A DNA stretch of 64,000 bases, taken from NCBI GenBank assembly GCA_017410365.1, contig JAFQQY010000046.1:1-64000 (forward strand). The letters run 5' to 3'. Numbering within the stretch: the first letter of the stretch is position 1; every line of letters starts with the position of its first letter. Under the pieces are notes generated by a model, which worked only from the letters and a program-made list of their open reading frames with translations, had not been told where the DNA came from and made no database searches. The position numbers were made by a program, and so were the translations under genes. Below, one piece after another: positions 33,935 to 41,940 of this stretch. This stretch comes from Prevotella sp. (GTDB lineage Bacteria; Bacteroidota; Bacteroidia; Bacteroidales; Bacteroidaceae).

Positions 33935-35019
33935 TTCTCTGGCATCTCGTCCGAAGTTTTGTATGTGGCAACGCCTAATGGCTTATCGTAGTCTTGGATT
34001 ACATACTTCACATACTTTTTGTCTGCGCTTTTACATAACACTATGCCGATTGATGGATTTTCGTGTGGCTTACGCATTTGGTCATCTACCAAACGAAGAT
34101 ATGTGCATAATTGCCCTAAATAAGAAGATTTGAACGCACCTTTCTTTAATTCAATTACTACAAGAGCATTTAATTCACGGTTAAAGAAAATCAAGTCGGG
34201 GAAATGCTCCACTCCATACACCTCTAACTTGTACTGATTTCCTACAAATGCAAAGTCTCGGCCAAAGGTAAGAATGAATTTCTTAATGTTGTGTATGATT
34301 TCCTGCTCTATAACCCGTTCATCAATATCCTCTTTATCACGCTCTCCAAGTTCTTCCACATTGATAAAATCCAACAGATATTCATCTTTGAACATTCCTA
34401 TTGCTTTCAATGATTGACGGGCATCCGGTATCTTTTGTATGAAGTTATTGGCAATCTCGCCTTGATGATTAAACAAATCATCCTCTATTCTTGCAGTCAA
34501 CACCTCTTTACTCCACTTATTCGCAAGGGCTTGACGAATGTAGAATAGACGCTCTGCAAGAGAATTGGTCTTACGGATTATAATCATATGGTGCGTGAAG
34601 CCTAATCCTAAGAATGAGGCAATGTCAAAATCCTCTTTCTGAGGGCTTTCGCAAGGCATCAATGATTGAATGTCAATTTCGCTAACCGCAGTTAGCGATT
34701 TGTCATTGCCTATTCCGCTAACCGTAGTTAGCGATTTCAAATCCTCACACCAAGTTTCATAGAATTGACGCATAAATTTGATATTGGCAGCCGAGAATCC
34801 ACGAAGTCCTGGCAACTCCTTTTGTAGTTGTTGACTGATAGTTTCTATTGCACCTTTGCCCCAGAAACCTTCACGGGAGTTTTTTGAAACATAGCAACCT
34901 ATACCGTAATACAATGATAGTTGCTCTTTATTAGCCGTAGATGCTGCACGATACTGACTACGCAATATCGCTTCCTTAATAACTCGTACCGCCTCGGCGT
35001 ATGTATGTAAATCGCTCAT
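33886..35019 (-). CDS. DUF1016/PDDEXK nuclease-domain protein (YhcG-like)
   Basis: A 377-residue protein. The N-terminal DUF1016 region is helical (LSLYYGIGCYVSKNSREGFWGKGAIETISQQLQ). The C-terminal PDDEXK nuclease core shows Asp in HFPDLIFFNRE and the ELKKG motif in LVVIELKKGAF. Such genes often accompany restriction-modification or defence loci. ATG 35019 is chosen because the longer frame begins at a TTG inside the -7 box (35038-35045). Confidence 0.88.
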   Translation of the reverse strand: MSDLHTYAEAVRVIKEAILRSQYRAASTANKEQLSLYYGIGCYVSKNSREGFWGKGAIETISQQLQKELPGLRGFSAANIKFMRQFYETWCEDLKSLTTVSGIGNDKSLTAVSEIDIQSLMPCESPQKEDFDIASFLGLGFTHHMIIIRKTNSLAERLFYIRQALANKWSKEVLTARIEDDLFNHQGEIANNFIQKIPDARQSLKAIGMFKDEYLLDFINVEELGERDKEDIDERVIEQEIIHNIKKFILTFGRDFAFVGNQYKLEVYGVEHFPDLIFFNRELNALVVIELKKGAFKSSYLGQLCTYLRLVDDQMRKPHENPSIGIVLCKSADKKYVKYVIQDYDKPLGVATYKTSDEMPEKLKKALPDIEELKKLL

Positions 35020-35037
35020 ATGCTTATTATTTGCTAA

Positions 35038-35045
35038 CAAAGGTA
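35038..35045 (-). promoter_or_regulatory. -7 box TACCTTTG of the DUF1016 gene
   Basis: Consensus match 18 nt upstream of ATG 35019. Confidence 0.55.
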
Positions 35046-35078
35046 CAAAAAGAATCGCAGATGAAAGAGAATGATGAT

Positions 35079-35179
35079 TATTTTCTTTCAGAAATCATAT
35101 AAACTCTTTTACAATCTGTATCAAAGATTAATTTCAGTTATAAATGTTCAACCAACCATATTCTTCTCCAAACTTTATA
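35079..35179. repeat. Perfect 101-bp direct repeat, left copy
   Basis: Identical to 46822-46922 in the same orientation. It contains the last 46 bp of the reverse transcriptase gene and 55 bp downstream. Confidence 0.92.
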
Positions 35180-36339
35180 GGATTGAATATCTTCATAAAA
35201 CGGTTATTTTGACGTTTTCTTGTTTTGAAAAGAACATCAATTATATTGACCTTGCACATATTTAGTTTATGTTTCTTAATTTGATAATTAATGGAACTAT
35301 CCATTCTCTTAATTTGGATATTGGATATATCAGTAAATGCATAATATCCACACCATTGTGCAATAGTTTTTTTAATTGCTATTTCTTTTTTGTCGTAGGT
35401 CAATGCACTTTTTAATATGTTTTTTATTTTTCCAATTAGTTGATAACAACATTCATTTGTCGGTAATAAATTTTGGCCATCGAAAATCACACCCAAATAC
35501 TTCATCCTGTCTTGCTTCGGATTAAGAAAAATAGCGGTTTTTGCATCAGAAGAATTTTCTAAAGGATGAATGGTCAATTTTCGATTATCCAATAAATATT
35601 TAGCAATCTGCTCCAAAACTAACTTGGCGTTTTCAATATTGGATACTGAAACAACCATATCATCTGCGTACCGAACCATTTTCCAACCCTTAGAGATTGC
35701 TAACTTATCTAATTCATAAAGATATAAATTACTCAATACTGCTGATATTGGATTTCCTTGCGGTATTCCTCCCTGAGGAAATTTGTCTATATCACTCTTT
35801 TTAAGACTTGAATAATCAATAGTTGGATTAATACCATTGCATATCAAATCTCTTACATAATCGTCTATTGGATACTGTTCCAATAGCTGAACAAGAATAA
35901 TCTTATCAATTTCATCAAAGAAATGCTTAATATCTATTTTCAGTAATATATTATTTGGATTATGCATTTTCTTTAGTCGAATCAATGCGTCTCGGGTACT
36001 TTTCCCTTTTTGATAAGCATAGCTAATAGAGCTAACACCACTTAATAAAGATGACAAAGAATCAGACAGATAGTCACTTATTGCTTTCAAGACAAGCTTA
36101 TCACCAATGGTGTTAGGAATAATAAGAGGTCTATTACTCCCATCCTTCTTAGGAATTAGAACTGCATTCCATTTGCCAAAATGAAAATTCTTCCTCTGCA
36201 GATGTCGTTCTATAACTGCTATTCTTGTTTTGTGATTTTTTGCAAAAGAATTAAGATATGACATAATTTCTTCTCCATTATTCTTTTTCTTTTCATAAAA
36301 ACCGTTCCACGCTTTATGTAAGTATTTATGCCAATTCAT
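35134..36339 (-). CDS. Reverse transcriptase, class uncertain
   Basis: A 401-residue RNA-directed DNA polymerase. RT motifs are LIPKKDGSNRPLIIP (RT1/2), SYAYQKGKSTRDAL, LLKIDIKHFF (catalytic Asp135), GGIPQGNPISAVLSNLYL (RT4, GxPQG form) and YADD (224-227, catalytic), followed by a thumb-like region to about 320 and a basic tail. The PQG motif argues against a diversity-generating RT. No group II intron domain V or retron msr/msd is visible next to it. It may belong to the defence-associated or unknown-group RTs. It lies in the accessory island, opposite in strand to the 37-46.6 kb cluster. Confidence 0.88.
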   Translation of the reverse strand: MNWHKYLHKAWNGFYEKKKNNGEEIMSYLNSFAKNHKTRIAVIERHLQRKNFHFGKWNAVLIPKKDGSNRPLIIPNTIGDKLVLKAISDYLSDSLSSLLSGVSSISYAYQKGKSTRDALIRLKKMHNPNNILLKIDIKHFFDEIDKIILVQLLEQYPIDDYVRDLICNGINPTIDYSSLKKSDIDKFPQGGIPQGNPISAVLSNLYLYELDKLAISKGWKMVRYADDMVVSVSNIENAKLVLEQIAKYLLDNRKLTIHPLENSSDAKTAIFLNPKQDRMKYLGVIFDGQNLLPTNECCYQLIGKIKNILKSALTYDKKEIAIKKTIAQWCGYYAFTDISNIQIKRMDSSINYQIKKHKLNMCKVNIIDVLFKTRKRQNNRFMKIFNPIKFGEEYGWLNIYN

Positions 36340-36611
36340 AATAGCCCGAATTTTAAATTAAACTAAATTCGCCTTAGATAAATAATATTACAATAATCCT
36401 AAAATAAGGTTAGCAATAATCAATATATTCAGATCCATCAGTCTCAAACTGCAAAACTTCGTTTATTTGTTTAAAAGTCAATGATTCTTTGTCAATGATG
36501 ATAATGTTGGTCCTGCGTGTCCGCCATTTCCGCTGCGAGAATCCGTGCTGCAGCAGGAAGACATTCTCCGAACCGCTTGCCTTTGCAGCGAAGTACGGAC
36601 GCATGAACCAT
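36340..36611. other. Gap upstream of the reverse transcriptase
   Basis: AT-rich, with no consensus promoter I can name and no retron-like inverted repeats. A 64-codon minus-strand frame (36410-36604) encodes Lys/Ile-rich sequence I do not recognise. It may be a gene remnant and I do not call it. Confidence 0.3.
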
Positions 36612-36998
36612 GAGATCTGGCATTTCTCTTGAAATGAACAGGCAGATGCCTTTTATTGCTATGGCAATTCTTAAAGTACTAAATGCTTGTTTTGTATGTT
36701 TATGCAGTGGCATGAATTAACGTAGCCTTTCTCTTCTGCGCTTTTTTATACAAAAACGCAGAACTTGCAATTATCTTAGAATTAATAGTTTATTCGGATT
36801 GCTTGAAAATTGGATAACGAGATAGCAACCGTTCGTATTTCAGAGTTCTTCATTGTTATGCTTCATTGTGATAACTCTGACGGCACAAAGGTAATAAAAG
36901 AAACGAGACAAAAACGAATGATGATTATTTCTTTTGTCTGCGTTCTTATTTATAGTAGTTTCTTTAATTCTTCGATATCGGGCAATGCCTTTTTTAAT
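36612..36998. repeat. Island repeat A, copy 2
   Basis: Duplicate of 33614-33934 with a 63-bp insertion at about 36860-36922 and minor substitutions. Confidence 0.8.
36950..36998 (-). pseudogene. 3' remnant of a second DUF1016 nuclease gene
   Basis: The last 49 bp of repeat A copy 2 match the final codons and stop of the DUF1016 gene at 33886. The rest of the gene is missing, so this is a truncated duplicate end. Confidence 0.6.
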
Positions 36999-37080
36999 CT
37001 TTTATAGAACAAGTTCTATCAGACATTGAATTGTTGTTTTTCAAAAGAATATTATAATTTTGTTCTAACCTATACACTTT

Positions 37081-37115
37081 TTTGGCACACCTTGCAACGT
37101 ACCTTTGCAGCAGAT
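37081..37115 (+). promoter_or_regulatory. Promoter of the AAA+ gene (twin of 39254-39288)
   Basis: Contains the -7 box TACCTTTG (37100-37107), preceded by TTTGGCA. The 35 bp differ from those at 39254-39288 at only three positions. Confidence 0.7.
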
Positions 37116-37138
37116 TCTAAATCAAAGTCAAAAGAATT

Positions 37139-39241
37139 ATGGCAAAGACAAGTATTCAGTACATAAAGGAAGCTGCAAAAAAATTGGTTGACAGTAAACT
37201 TCAAAGATTGGGCGCGGCTAAGACGCAAGAAATATTCAGAGGAGTAATGCAGACAGTAGGACTCGAGTCAATAGAGGAGGTCTATTTGTTTGTCGCTCAG
37301 TTCGACCTTACATGTAGAGATAGGACATCAAACATGGATGACCTGTCTAACTACTTCGAATGTTCTTCGTTGGATATGATTGAGTATATCCCTGCACTTA
37401 AATCCCTTGAACGTAAAGGGCTTCTTGTGCGTCGTCGTAGAAGAGAGGAGAACATATTTAAACAAGACTTTGCCGTTAGCGATACAGTCATGGCTGCGAT
37501 TATTGAGAACCAGTCAGTTCAAATTTGTCAGATTAAGGTTGATGAAATGCAAATTGACAAGTATGAGTTCTGCAAGCGTATTGCTGAAAAAGTCGAAGAC
37601 AACGATGTAATAACGGAGGATTTGGTAATGTTTGTTGAAAAACTTGAAAATAGCAATCCTCATCTACCGTTCATAAGTGAACTGAAAAAGGATGTTGCTG
37701 ATATTCTGGATAGAACCATATTCTATGATATGTGTTATGACAATCTCAACGATGACGGAACAGGGCATTCGGATGTTAACTGTACATTGAAAGATGTTTT
37801 TACAAACATACCCCAACGTGTTATGACAAAAAAGTCAATAGTCGAAGAAGAATATATACTAATGACGCTTGGTTTGATAGAGTTTGATGGTGGCACTGAC
37901 TATATTCGCCTTACAGATCAAGGTAAAGATTTTTATTATGGTGATGACGCACATGCATTTGGTAAATCATACAAATGTAAGGACATCTATGCATTTATTG
38001 AAAAGGCTCATGGGTATATCCATGAAAAGGAAGTCTATGACAGTGATGCTCCTATATCTCGTTGTGAACGTGTCTTGCATAGAATAATGGAAAAATTAGA
38101 GAAAGCCAACAAGCATATACCCGAAGTTGAACTCATTAATAAGCTTATCCCTCATGAGTTTGAGCGTGCCTTGTTTTATTCTATAGCAAAAGACATGATT
38201 AATGATGATACGACATCATTAACTTATGAGGTAAAGTCTATTTATCCTCGTCAACAACGAAGGACAATCCTAAATGATTTTAAGGATAAGAATCATTCAC
38301 TCCAGAAAAATGGATTGGTAGAGATTGAGAAACAATCTTCATTATTTGGTGAGGACATCAAACTTCTTCTAACGGATATCGGGAAAGAAAAATTGTTAGG
38401 TGATGATGCTGCCCTTTACATAGACAATTCTATCTCAGACAAGCAGTTGTTCGCATGTGATAAAATTACTGAAAAGAAGCTTTTCTTCTCTAGAGAACTC
38501 GAGGAACAGTTATCTCTCCTTCGCAATAGTTTGGATAAGGATTATTATGAAGGACTATGTGCGCGATTGGAAGAGAACAATCTCCCCAAAGGCATTGCCG
38601 TGTTACTCTATGGAGAGCCAGGAACTGGAAAAACAGAGAGCGTAATGCAGATAGCCAAAGCCACAGGACGTGCCATAATGCACGTAGATATTAGTGAAAC
38701 AAAGACCTGTTGGTTTGGCGAGAGCGAGAAACTTATCAAGAAGGTATTCACAGATTATCGCCGTCTATGTGAGAAGAGCAAGGTTAAGCCTATCCTCCTC
38801 TTTAACGAAGCTGATGCTGTTTTTTCAAAGCGTAAGGATGTTAACAGTGGTAGTGTAGCTCAAACAGAGAACGCCATTCAGAATATCATTCTTGAAGAAA
38901 TGGAAAATCTCGATGGCATTCTCATAGCTACAACCAACCTTGCAGACAACCTTGATGGTGCATTTGAACGTCGTTTCCTGTTTAAGATTCGTTTTGACAA
39001 ACCTACAGTTGAAGCAAAAAGAAACATCTGGATAAGTAAGTTACCCTCGCTCTCCGTCGAAGATGCACATACCCTTGCTTCAAGTTATGAATTTAGCGGT
39101 GGACAAATTGACAACATTGTACGAAAAGCACTCATGCAAGAGGTGATAAAAGGCGAGAAGCCAACGCTTAATAGCCTTGTTACTATGTGTAGCGAAGAGA
39201 AAATCTCTAAAAAGAATGCAAGAAGAATAGGATTTTGCTAA
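37139..39241 (+). CDS. AAA+ ATPase with duplicated N-terminal modules
   Basis: A 700-residue protein. The C-terminal AAA+ core has Walker A GEPGTGKT (492-499), Walker B-like PILLFNEADAVF (Asn-Glu in place of Asp-Glu), a sensor region LIATTNLADNLDGAFERRF with the arginine finger, and a lid. It is similar to classical remodelling ATPases. The first 430 residues hold two related modules: about 160-270 (EKLENSNPHLPF ... FYDMCYDNLNDD ... LTDQGKDFYYGDDA) and about 315-425 (EKLEKANKHIPE ... FYSIAKDMINDD ... LTDIGKEKLLGDDA), probably winged helices. No nuclease or protease domain is visible. It likely remodels a nucleic-acid or protein target in a defence role, which is inference from context. Confidence 0.82.
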   Translation: MAKTSIQYIKEAAKKLVDSKLQRLGAAKTQEIFRGVMQTVGLESIEEVYLFVAQFDLTCRDRTSNMDDLSNYFECSSLDMIEYIPALKSLERKGLLVRRRRREENIFKQDFAVSDTVMAAIIENQSVQICQIKVDEMQIDKYEFCKRIAEKVEDNDVITEDLVMFVEKLENSNPHLPFISELKKDVADILDRTIFYDMCYDNLNDDGTGHSDVNCTLKDVFTNIPQRVMTKKSIVEEEYILMTLGLIEFDGGTDYIRLTDQGKDFYYGDDAHAFGKSYKCKDIYAFIEKAHGYIHEKEVYDSDAPISRCERVLHRIMEKLEKANKHIPEVELINKLIPHEFERALFYSIAKDMINDDTTSLTYEVKSIYPRQQRRTILNDFKDKNHSLQKNGLVEIEKQSSLFGEDIKLLLTDIGKEKLLGDDAALYIDNSISDKQLFACDKITEKKLFFSRELEEQLSLLRNSLDKDYYEGLCARLEENNLPKGIAVLLYGEPGTGKTESVMQIAKATGRAIMHVDISETKTCWFGESEKLIKKVFTDYRRLCEKSKVKPILLFNEADAVFSKRKDVNSGSVAQTENAIQNIILEEMENLDGILIATTNLADNLDGAFERRFLFKIRFDKPTVEAKRNIWISKLPSLSVEDAHTLASSYEFSGGQIDNIVRKALMQEVIKGEKPTLNSLVTMCSEEKISKKNARRIGFC

Positions 39242-39253
39242 CCTACCCACCAA

Positions 39254-39288
39254 TTTGGCATACCTTGCATCGTACCTTTGCCGCAGAT
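39254..39288 (+). promoter_or_regulatory. Promoter of the small-gene operon (twin of 37081-37115)
   Basis: Near-identical to the AAA+ promoter (32 of 35 positions), with -7 box TACCTTTG at 39273-39280. It suggests common control of the two transcription units. Confidence 0.7.
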
Positions 39289-39305
39289 CAAAAACAGAAG
39301 ATATT

Positions 39306-39488
39306 ATGTCACCAGAATATTTAGTTATCAATTGTCGGTTTTGGGATGGTACAAGCGATTACTATGATCGGCTAATCACTTTGGCAGAAGACTATATCGA
39401 CGGAACCGAAGAGCCCACGGTTACAGGGTTCAACAACTATATCATTCATAAAAATTTACTTCAATTACAAGCATTATGCCTCAAATGA
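39306..39488 (+). CDS. Small acidic protein of unknown function
   Basis: A 60-residue protein (MSPEYLVINCRFWDG ... LLQLQALCLK) starting 18 bp after the -7 promoter region. Its 3' end overlaps the next gene by 13 bp. I do not recognise the family. It is the first gene of the 39.3-40.9 kb operon. Confidence 0.6.
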   Translation: MSPEYLVINCRFWDGTSDYYDRLITLAEDYIDGTEEPTVTGFNNYIIHKNLLQLQALCLK

Positions 39489-39715
39489 TCAATTATGGCG
39501 GTGAACTCATACGTATCTCGCCTAAAGACAGCAAAAAGCTGGAGTATTCAAAGAACAACGGTCTTTCATGGAACGTACGTTGTGGTGGTAGCGGAAACTA
39601 CGGCAAGTTCATTGATTTGATGGACAACGGTAAGGAGATTCTTGCTACAACAGAGAAAGGCCTGTTCTATTCGACAAACAAAGGGCTTTCGTGGAATGTT
39701 CGCAAACGTGGCTAA
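39476..39715 (+). CDS. Mini-protein with two Asp-box/BNR-like repeats
   Basis: A 79-residue protein with two copies of YSxNxGLSWNVR, at about residues 24-35 and 65-76. The pattern SxxxGxSW resembles the Asp-box (BNR) hairpin of propeller proteins, here in a two-copy protein far too small for a propeller unless it oligomerises. No signal peptide. The stop is 1 bp from the next start, so translation is coupled. Confidence 0.6.
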   Translation: MPQMINYGGELIRISPKDSKKLEYSKNNGLSWNVRCGGSGNYGKFIDLMDNGKEILATTEKGLFYSTNKGLSWNVRKRG

Positions 39716-39716
39716 C

Positions 39717-40145
39717 ATGAAGAACCTGTTTTTCGAAAACCCCAATGATGCAAACATCAAGGAGATAGGAGAAATCTTCTATCTCCGCTATGCTATCATT
39801 CCGATAGATACATCTGATATAAAAGATGTATTAGAAGGTGCAGATAATGCCATCGTTCTTCATGGCAAAGCTACAGGATATAATCGTTGTGCAGATGCTA
39901 TAGAAGATGCAGTACTGCATATTTGTACCATAGCAAAAGACTATGATCTCTTTTCGGCTACCAATGTAATTATTTTCATTAGTAGTCCCAAAGAAGCACC
40001 TACGCTGATGAGTGAAATTGAAGCTATTAATACTTTTGTTCAGATGTTTTCTCCAATCACACAGTGGAGATGGGGACTCGAAGAGAGTAAAGAAATAACA
40101 GACATGAAGGTAACCATTATTGCTTCTAACCTAAGGAAGAAGTGA
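39717..40145 (+). CDS. Small protein resembling the FtsZ C-terminal domain
   Basis: A 142-residue protein. From about residue 25 (IPIDTSDIKDVLEGADNAIV) to the end (MKVTIIASNL) the pattern follows the second domain of FtsZ: D(V/I)K.VL, a GxAxGxxRxxxA segment (HGKATGYNRCADAIEDA), the hydrophobic strand NVIIFISS, the helix TLMSEIEAINTFVQ, a WGLEES segment and a KVTIIA strand. The GTP-binding first domain is missing. It could be a modulator of FtsZ, but this rests on pattern recognition only. I use ATG 39717. Confidence 0.55.
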   Translation: MKNLFFENPNDANIKEIGEIFYLRYAIIPIDTSDIKDVLEGADNAIVLHGKATGYNRCADAIEDAVLHICTIAKDYDLFSATNVIIFISSPKEAPTLMSEIEAINTFVQMFSPITQWRWGLEESKEITDMKVTIIASNLRKK

Positions 40146-40187
40146 AAATGTTGTTACGTTCTTGGTAGAAGAAACATTTATACGAAA

Positions 40188-40892
40188 ATGCATACATCAA
40201 CTAAATATAAAAGTGCTGCAAACAATGTTACATCATTAGGTTCTGTTGTCCCCAAACAACTTGTAGAGGACACAACAAAAGCTTTGAACAAACTAAAAGT
40301 AGCGTTGGGAGGTGACGTAAGTGGTTACGTCGCCAGTCGCCTTCATATGAACATGACGGAACTCTGTGATGCTTTGGCCGCAGAACAAGTTGATGGTGTA
40401 GCATTAGCAATGTACAACATTGAAAAAAGAGCCCAATCAGTAATCATCGGTGACCAGACTGGTATCTGTAAAGGAAGACAAGCCGCAGCTATGATTAGGT
40501 ATGGGCTCCTTTCCGGCTATCTTCCTGTGTTCTTCACAGACCGATACACTTTGTTCAGTGATATGTACAGAGACTGCAAGGCACTTGGTATAAAAGATGC
40601 ACGTCCGTTAGTTGTAAATGCAGGCGCATCTGTGGTTGACTTTGACCATATCATTGAAGAGAAGGAGAAAGGGGCTCCAGATGAAATCTGGTCACCCATG
40701 AGTGAAGAAGAAGAGGATTTTGCTCGTGGTGGAAGTAGCAAAGATAGACGATACCACAGATTAGCAGGTGAAGTTGAAGCCCGAAATATCTGTATTAGAC
40801 ATTTTTTGACTCCTGAACAGCGTCGCCAAAAGTTGTATTCAGACACACAAGATGTGCCTAATAAGAGACAATTTGTACTATTTCAGCAATAA
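40188..40892 (+). pseudogene. Internally deleted relic of a Strawberry-notch/polyvalent protein
   Basis: A 234-residue frame. Residues 60-152 match the N-terminal motor segment of prokaryotic Strawberry-notch-type helicases found in large mobile-element proteins (AAEQVDGVALAMYNIE, GDQTGICKGRQAAAMIRYG, LPVFFTDRYTLFSDMYRDC). Walker A has Cys where Gly is usual (GICKG). Residues 188-234 (GEVEARNICIRHFLTPEQRR ... DTQDV) match the tail of the same class of polyvalent proteins. The helicase core and everything between are absent, so this appears to be the two ends joined by a large deletion. The frame is intact, so a short product may still be made. Confidence 0.55.
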
Positions 40893-40948
40893 AATCACTG
40901 AATTACATAATAAAATTAAAGGTGTGCCGTTTTATTTCATAGGTTATA

Positions 40949-40966
40949 TATCGTTTGCAAACGATA
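40949..40966 (+). promoter_or_regulatory. Perfect 18-bp palindrome at the WYL promoter
   Basis: TATCGTTTGCAAACGATA is a perfect palindrome that overlaps the TTTG part of a -7-like box, 13 bp upstream of the WYL regulator ATG. It is the likely operator through which the WYL protein represses its own operon. Confidence 0.7.
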
Positions 40967-40978
40967 AAATCTTAAATT

Positions 40979-41938
40979 ATGCCAGCAAACCAATTCGGAC
41001 GATACGTATGGCTTGTAGATACACTACGTCACTACAAGCATCTTTCCTACAAGGAAATCAATGATAAGTGGCAGAAGAGTGGATTGAGCTATGGAGATGG
41101 CGATGACCTACCTCTACGCACATTCCATAATCATCGTAAGGCTATACAGGACATATTCAATATCATCATAGAACTTGCCCCAGATGTTAAGGGGTACAAA
41201 TATCATATAATGAACCCTCGCGAACTGGAGGGTGATAATTTTCGCAGTTGGTTGATAGACTCCTATGCTACACTTAATCAGATACAGGCAGACTGCAAAC
41301 TGAAAGACCGCGTAGAGTTTGAAGAAATTCCTTCTGGCAATACATGGCTAACCCTATTCATGCAAGCTATACGTGAAAACAAGGTCGTAAAGATAACACA
41401 TCAGGGCTTCGGAAAGGATTATGCTAATACATTTGAGATAGAACCGTATTGTCTTAAAGTGGTGAAAAGACGCTGGTATATCATAGCTAATAACCCATAT
41501 TACGTTTGGCTCAACAAGAAACACAAGGGAGAAGAATGTTATTCTCCTCGCAAGGAGATACGAGCTTACGGGTTAGATCGAATCTCTGAAGCCTCAATCC
41601 TTGACAAGACCTTTGTGATGAAGAAAAACTTCGACATGAAGAAATTCTACAAAGGTTGTACAGGCATCATACCAAGTGATGACCCTATAGAACACGTGGT
41701 TCTAAGAGCATATTGGAATGCTCCAGACTATCTCAGGACTTTACCGTTGCATGAGTCCCAAAAGGAACTTGAAAGCGATGAGGAATCAGCTACGTTCTCT
41801 TATGACGTGAAGCTGACTTATGATTTTATGCAATTGATAATGCAACAAGGTGACCAAGTTGAAATTTTAGAGCCAAAGAAACTCCGTGACCAAATGCGTA
41901 ACCTTGCTAAAACCCTAACATCATATTACAAAGATTAA
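40979..41938 (+). CDS. WYL-domain transcriptional regulator
   Basis: A 319-residue regulator. The N-terminal winged helix is in FGRYVWLVDTLRHYKHLSYKEINDKW ... LPLRTFHNHRKAIQ. The WYL domain follows (VVKITHQGF ... RRWYIIANNPY ... LDRISEASIL). A C-terminal WCX extension (VVLRAYWNAPDYLRTLPLHESQ) completes the BrxR/CapW-like layout. Such proteins repress defence operons and respond to a ligand, probably nucleic acid. It starts an operon with the exonuclease and the DUF262 gene, and the palindrome at 40949-40966 is its likely operator. Confidence 0.9.
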   Translation: MPANQFGRYVWLVDTLRHYKHLSYKEINDKWQKSGLSYGDGDDLPLRTFHNHRKAIQDIFNIIIELAPDVKGYKYHIMNPRELEGDNFRSWLIDSYATLNQIQADCKLKDRVEFEEIPSGNTWLTLFMQAIRENKVVKITHQGFGKDYANTFEIEPYCLKVVKRRWYIIANNPYYVWLNKKHKGEECYSPRKEIRAYGLDRISEASILDKTFVMKKNFDMKKFYKGCTGIIPSDDPIEHVVLRAYWNAPDYLRTLPLHESQKELESDEESATFSYDVKLTYDFMQLIMQQGDQVEILEPKKLRDQMRNLAKTLTSYYKD

Positions 41939-41940
41939 AA

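Noticed and set aside
35041-36340. Group II intron around the RT gene
   Set aside because: No domain V-like hairpin and no maturase or endonuclease motif in the C-terminal part.
33518-36713. Two minus-strand ORFs (33518-33715 and 36492-36713) sharing an N-terminus
   Set aside because: The shared start lies wholly in duplicated repeat A and the remainders differ. It is more likely a by-product of the repeat than a protein family.
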